Shown: in pieces, positions 14,002 to 16,877 of the stretch
How the letters are laid out: each line of letters begins with the position of its first letter
Numbering within the stretch: the first letter of the stretch is position 1
Origin: Chloroflexota bacterium
Lineage (GTDB): Bacteria > Chloroflexota > Limnocylindria > Limnocylindrales > CSP1-4
Length of the DNA stretch: 16,877 bases
Direction: 5' to 3'
NCBI GenBank assembly: GCA_021814735.1
Contig: JAKAHX010000006.1
Coordinates: forward strand, 1-16,877
The notes under the pieces: generated by a model
What the model was told of the DNA's origin: nothing
What the model saw: only the letters and a program-made list of their open reading frames with translations
Database searches by the model: none
Made by a program: the position numbers and the translations under genes

Positions 14002-15323
14002 ACCCGATCGAGCTCCTCGTCATCGCGGTGCTGATCGCGTGCAACGCGATCTTCGTCGCGGCCGAGATCGCCCTCGTGACCATCCGGGCCAGCCGGGTCG
14101 AGCAGCTGGTGGAGCAGGGGAACCGGTCCGCCCGGCGGCTGCAGCAGCTGCTGACTCGCCCGGGGCGTTTCCTCGCCGTCACCCAGCTCGGGATCACGTT
14201 CATCGGCTTCCTCGCCTCGGCGTTCGCGGCGGTCAGCCTCACGGCCGCCCTCCGGGACTTGATCGCCCGGGTCGCTCCGCTCGCGCCCTATGCCGCGCCG
14301 GTGGCCCTCGTGATCGTCACCGCGCTCCTGGCCCTGGTCACCATCGTCTTCGGCGAGCTGGTGCCGAAGGCGCTCGCCCTGGCCAACGCCGAGCGGTTCG
14401 CCCTTGCCATCGCCGGGCCGTTCGAGCTGATGGAGCGGCTCGCGGGGCCGCTGGTGGGGTTCCTCGAGGCGGTCACCGACGCGATCGCCCGGCCGTTGGG
14501 CGGCGAGCGGAGCGAGCGCTCGCAGATCTCCATGGAGGAACTCAAGATCCTCGTCGAGCGCGGGGGCGAGCAGGGGGTGCTGGAGGCCGAGGAGGAGCAG
14601 ATGATCTCGGCCGTCATCGAGCTCGGGGAGGGTCGCGTCCACGAGGTGATGGTCCCGCGCATCGACGTGACGGCCATCCCGGTGGACACCTCCTTCGACG
14701 AGGCGGTCGACACGATCGTCCGCGAGGGGCACTCGCGGATCCCGGTCTACGAGGACAGCATCGACAACATCGTGGGGATCCTCTACGCGAAGGACCTGCT
14801 GCCCTACCTCAAGGAGCGGGGGGCGCCGCCCGAGCTGCGCCGCATGCTCCGCGCGCCCCTCTTCGTCCCCGAGTCGATGAGCGTGGATGACCTGCTCCAC
14901 GAGCTCCAGCGGCGCAAGGTCCACATGGCGATCGTGCTGGACGAGTACGGCGGCACGGCCGGGATCGTGACGATCGAGGACCTGCTCGAGGAGATCGTGG
15001 GCGAGATCCAGGACGAGTACGACGTCGAGGAGCCCATGATGGAGACGGTCGAGGACGGGCGCATCCGCTTCGACGGGCGGGCGAACATCGACGACTTCGT
15101 GGATGCCTTCGGCGTGGATCTCGCCGACGCCGACCGGGAGGAGTACGACACGGTGGGCGGCCTCGTGTACCACCGGATCGGCGGCGTGCCCAAGGTCGGC
15201 GACACCATCGACGTGGACGGGATCTCACTGACGGTCGAGTCGACTGACGGGCGCCGCGTCGGCAAGGTGCTCGCCACGCGGCTGCCGGAGACCGAACCGG
15301 GGGCGGACGTGGGCGACAGCTAG
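13998..15323 (+). CDS. CNNM / CBS-domain / CorC_HlyC membrane protein (hemolysin family)
   Basis: Members of this family are inner-membrane proteins linked to magnesium or other cation efflux or homeostasis; the 'hemolysin' name is historical. The 441 residues show the CNNM (DUF21) region, with hydrophobic segments at about 3-25, 58-80 and 98-122 and possibly 134-155, and the signature [11 protein letters not shown] at 118-128. A CBS pair follows (about 215-330), with [11 protein letters not shown] at 243-253 and [20 protein letters not shown] at 315-334. The CorC_HlyC C-terminal domain spans about 345-430, with [20 protein letters not shown]. The ATG overlaps the glmU stop (ATGA), so it is probably translated from the glmU transcript. 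It is the last gene before the convergent prenyl synthase. The substrate cannot be told from sequence. Confidence 0.92.
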   Translation: MNPIELLVIAVLIACNAIFVAAEIALVTIRASRVEQLVEQGNRSARRLQQLLTRPGRFLAVTQLGITFIGFLASAFAAVSLTAALRDLIARVAPLAPYAAPVALVIVTALLALVTIVFGELVPKALALANAERFALAIAGPFELMERLAGPLVGFLEAVTDAIARPLGGERSERSQISMEELKILVERGGEQGVLEAEEEQMISAVIELGEGRVHEVMVPRIDVTAIPVDTSFDEAVDTIVREGHSRIPVYEDSIDNIVGILYAKDLLPYLKERGAPPELRRMLRAPLFVPESMSVDDLLHELQRRKVHMAIVLDEYGGTAGIVTIEDLLEEIVGEIQDEYDVEEPMMETVEDGRIRFDGRANIDDFVDAFGVDLADADREEYDTVGGLVYHRIGGVPKVGDTIDVDGISLTVESTDGRRVGKVLATRLPETEPGADVGDS

Positions 15324-15364
15324 CCCGCGCCGGGTCCGGACGGTGACCTGCCGCGCGCCCGCCC

Positions 15365-15391
15365 GCCGCCTCCTCGGGAGCGTCCCGCGGC
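15365..15391. terminator. Hairpin in the convergent intergenic region, possible terminator
   Basis: CGGGA-GCG-TCCCG at 15375-15387 forms a perfect 5-bp stem. It is extended, across a 6-nt one-sided bulge, by GCCG at 15365-15368 pairing with CGGC at 15388-15391. It sits 52 bp after the CNNM gene stop, in the 152-bp gap 15324-15475. There is no T-tract on either strand. Structure is suggested and termination is inferred from position. Confidence 0.35.
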
Positions 15392-15437
15392 AGCGCCGGC
15401 CCAGGCGCATCGGAACGCATGCCGGCGGGTCGGTCGC

Positions 15438-15454
15438 CCAGGCACGGCGCCTGG
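15438..15454. terminator. Second hairpin near the 3' end of the prenyl synthase gene
   Basis: CCAGGC at 15438-15443 pairs with GCCTGG at 15449-15454 around a 5-nt loop, 22 bp beyond the stop of the minus-strand gene. It could end transcription of that gene. It lacks a T-tract, so support is weak. Apart from this and the neighbouring hairpin I see nothing else in the gap. Confidence 0.3.
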
Positions 15455-15475
15455 CGGGTGGCCGGGCTCCGGGCC

Positions 15476-16495
15476 CTACGCGCTGATCGCCGAGAGCATC
15501 AACTCCCGCAGCCGCTCGCGCGCCTCGCCTTCCATCACGCCGGTGGCATCCAGCGCGGCGAGCGCCTCGTCCCGGAGCCGGCGGGCCTCGCCGCGTGCGT
15601 AGTCCCGGGCCCCGGTGCGCTCCAGGATGGACCGCGCCTCCTCGACCTCCTCGGGCGTGGGGTCCGCGCGGTCGTAGAGCGCCACCAGGCGCGCGCGGTC
15701 CTCCGGCGTGGCGTGCTCCAGGGCGTACAGCACGGGCAGCGTCCGCTTGTGCTTGGCCAGGTCCGACGGCTCCTTGCCGGTCACCTGCTCCTGGCCCCAG
15801 ATGCCCAGGAGATCGTCGTTGAGCTGGAACGCGAGGCCCAGCGCCCAGCCGAAGCGCCGGTAGGCCTCCACCACCGCCTGGTCGTCGGTGGCCAGCAGCG
15901 CCCCCGCCTCGATGGACGCCGCGATGAGCGCCGCGGTCTTGCGCCCGATCATGTCGAAGTAGCCGTCGACCGACAGCTGGCCGCCCTGCTGGGACGACTG
16001 GATGTCCAGGAACTGCCCCTCGCACAGAGCCAGGCAGGTGTCGTCGTAGAGGCGCATCAGGCGCAGCACCTTCCGGTCGCTGAACCCGTAGTCCGTCAGC
16101 CGGTGGAGCGCCAGGCGGGAGAGCACGAACAGCGTGTCGCCGGCGTTGATCGCGTGGCCGACGCCGTAGACCGTCCAGAGCGCCGCGCGGTGGCGCCGTT
16201 CCACGTCGCGATCCTCGATGTCATCGTGGACGAGGCTGAAGTTGTGCCCCAGCTCCACGGCGGCCGCCCCGGGCAGCGCGGCGTGGTGGTCTCCGGCGAT
16301 GGAGGTGTACGCGAGGAGTCCCAGCAGTGGCCGCAGGCGTTTGCCGCTGACCCCCGGCGGGCCGTCCAGGCCCATGTGGTACCGCACCATGGCGTAGAGG
16401 GGCGCGGTGATCGGGCCGTCCACCTCGTCGATGAGCGTGCGGATCTCCGCCTCGGTGTCGGTGATCATGGCCTGCAGGCCGGCCTGGGTCAGCAC
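15476..16495 (-). CDS. Polyprenyl diphosphate synthase, probably geranylgeranyl diphosphate synthase
   Basis: Trans-prenyltransferases condense IPP with allylic diphosphates to make C15-C20 or longer chains. The 339-residue protein has GKRLRPLLG at 51-59, the first Asp-rich motif NFSLVHDDIEDRDVERRHRA at 85-104 (Asp91, Asp92, Asp95), GQFLDIQ at 160-166, and FQLNDDLLGIWG at 223-234 as the second motif, in its DDxxG form. Phe86 is five residues before the first Asp, as in archaeal-type GGPP synthases where this residue limits the chain near C20, so a C20 product is inferred. The GTG at 16495 lies 7 nt after a TATCAT -10 element, consistent with a leaderless mRNA. Met10 is a later alternative start. 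The gene is convergent with the CNNM gene and divergent from recO. Confidence 0.9.
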   Translation of the reverse strand: MLTQAGLQAMITDTEAEIRTLIDEVDGPITAPLYAMVRYHMGLDGPPGVSGKRLRPLLGLLAYTSIAGDHHAALPGAAAVELGHNFSLVHDDIEDRDVERRHRAALWTVYGVGHAINAGDTLFVLSRLALHRLTDYGFSDRKVLRLMRLYDDTCLALCEGQFLDIQSSQQGGQLSVDGYFDMIGRKTAALIAASIEAGALLATDDQAVVEAYRRFGWALGLAFQLNDDLLGIWGQEQVTGKEPSDLAKHKRTLPVLYALEHATPEDRARLVALYDRADPTPEEVEEARSILERTGARDYARGEARRLRDEALAALDATGVMEGEARERLRELMLSAISA

Positions 16496-16508
16496 GTGGT
16501 GGATGATA
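16496..16508 (-). promoter_or_regulatory. Putative leaderless promoter of the prenyl synthase gene
   Basis: On the minus strand, TATCAT (plus-strand 16503-16508) matches the -10 consensus at five of six positions. It lies 7 nt before the GTG start codon (16495-16493), so transcription would begin at or next to that codon. No Shine-Dalgarno is present. No clear -35 box is seen. Confidence 0.55.
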
Positions 16509-16515
16509 CAGGCGC

Positions 16516-16527
16516 TACGCTTGCGCC
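16516..16527 (+). promoter_or_regulatory. Putative leaderless promoter of recO
   Basis: TACGCT at 16516-16521 fits a TAnnnT -10 element and lies 6 nt before the recO ATG at 16528, which implies a leaderless transcript. It is back to back with the minus-strand -10 element at 16503-16508, with 7 bp between the two. No -35 consensus is seen. Confidence 0.5.
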
Positions 16528-16877
16528 ATGCCCGTGCCGCGCCTCTACAAGACCACCGCGATCGTCCTGTCGCGGTTCGACCTTGGCGAGGCGGACCGGG
16601 TGGTCACCCTGTTCACGCCGCACGACGGCAAGCTCAAGGCGATCGCCAAGGGGATCCGCCGGCCGCAGAGTCGGCTGGGCGGCAGCCTGGAGCCGTTCGC
16701 CGAGCTGCACCTGGTCCTCGCCCACGGTCGCACGTTCGACGTGGTGACGCAGGCGACCGTGCGGCACGCCTGGCTCGCGCTGCGGGACCGGCTCGAGTCC
16801 ACCGCGACCGCCTGGTATCTCTCGGAGCTCATCGAGCGGTCGACCGAGGAGCGGGCGCCCGCGACGCGCCTCTACGA
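16528..16877 (+). CDS. recO: DNA repair protein RecO, N-terminal part (runs off window)
   Basis: RecO works with RecR and RecF in recombinational repair by loading RecA onto SSB-coated single-stranded DNA. Only the first 116 codons are present, open to the window end. Residues 3-80 match the RecO N-terminal OB-fold: RLYKTTAIVLSRFDLGEADR at 5-24, VVTLFTPHDGKLKAIAKGIR at 25-44, then RRPQSRLGGSLEPFAELHLV at 44-63. The following helix (about 80-116) begins the alpha-helical domain. The ATG at 16528 begins right before the conserved KTTAIVL motif, and a -10-like TACGCT precedes it by 6 nt. The gene is divergent from the prenyl synthase, with a 32-bp shared gap. Confidence 0.9.
   Translation, partial: MPVPRLYKTTAIVLSRFDLGEADRVVTLFTPHDGKLKAIAKGIRRPQSRLGGSLEPFAELHLVLAHGRTFDVVTQATVRHAWLALRDRLESTATAWYLSELIERSTEERAPATRLY

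Noticed and set aside
13779..15173. 464-codon minus-strand open frame rich in His, Asp and Val
   Set aside because: It is antisense to glmU and the CNNM gene, both of which have clear domains. The composition is that of a complemented high-GC coding frame.
15419..16747. 442-codon plus-strand open frame
   Set aside because: It lies opposite the prenyl synthase, whose two Asp-rich motifs are clear on the minus strand, and it overlaps recO in another frame. No start signal or domain is visible.
1..16877. CRISPR arrays, insertion sequences, phage or toxin-antitoxin genes, tRNA or rRNA genes
   Set aside because: I found no regularly spaced repeats, transposase motifs, terminal inverted repeats or recognisable RNA gene sequences on either strand by reading. 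Short RNAs cannot be fully excluded without a covariance-model search.

Overview
This window is a very GC-rich, tightly packed stretch of bacterial housekeeping genes. Gene starts and stops overlap almost everywhere. The gene order glmS - acpS - nnrD - alr - ... - tsaE - tsaB - rimI - tsaD resembles the order in Actinobacteria and other Terrabacteria. A MutL-family ASKHA-fold protein (glutamate mutase L type) followed by a barrel-sandwich/KOW protein is a combination I associate with Chloroflexota. My best guess is therefore a high-GC Chloroflexota lineage, with moderate confidence. Assigning it firmly would need a marker-gene phylogeny.

Layout. (1) 1-3189: the 3' end of glmS, then acpS, nnrD and alr, covering amino-sugar synthesis, carrier-protein activation, NAD(P)HX repair and D-alanine supply. 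(2) 3186-6928: an accessory block made of a divergent macro-domain protein, an unrecognised 97-residue protein, a MutL-like protein with its own probable leaderless promoter, and a two-barrel protein ending in a KOW-like segment. (3) 6921-9857: tsaE, tsaB, rimI and tsaD, the core of the t6A tRNA-modification system plus an acetyltransferase. (4) 9854-12506: rsmA (16S rRNA dimethylation), ispE (MEP isoprenoid pathway) and ridA (enamine/imine deaminase). (5) 12507-15323: a recognisable promoter (TTGACA, 17 bp, CAGAAT), a possible 14-codon leader ORF, then glmU and a CNNM/CBS/CorC_HlyC membrane protein. (6) 15324-15475: a short intergenic stretch with hairpins between convergent genes. (7) 15476-16495: a minus-strand polyprenyl (probably geranylgeranyl) diphosphate synthase, separated by only 32 bp from a divergent, truncated recO. 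Both of these genes appear to be leaderless.

How the genes fit together. GlmS and GlmU are the entry and exit enzymes of UDP-GlcNAc synthesis. Alr supplies D-Ala for peptidoglycan, and IspE plus the prenyl synthase make isoprenoids. TsaB, TsaD and TsaE together with RsmA serve tRNA and rRNA modification, and NnrD and RidA repair metabolite damage. The least understood part is the macro / 97-aa / MutL-like / KOW block set inside this cell-envelope and translation cluster, with no glutamate mutase or methylmalonyl-CoA mutase gene in view. There is no gene-free stretch longer than 300 bp. I saw no RNA genes, insertion sequences, CRISPR arrays or phage genes.
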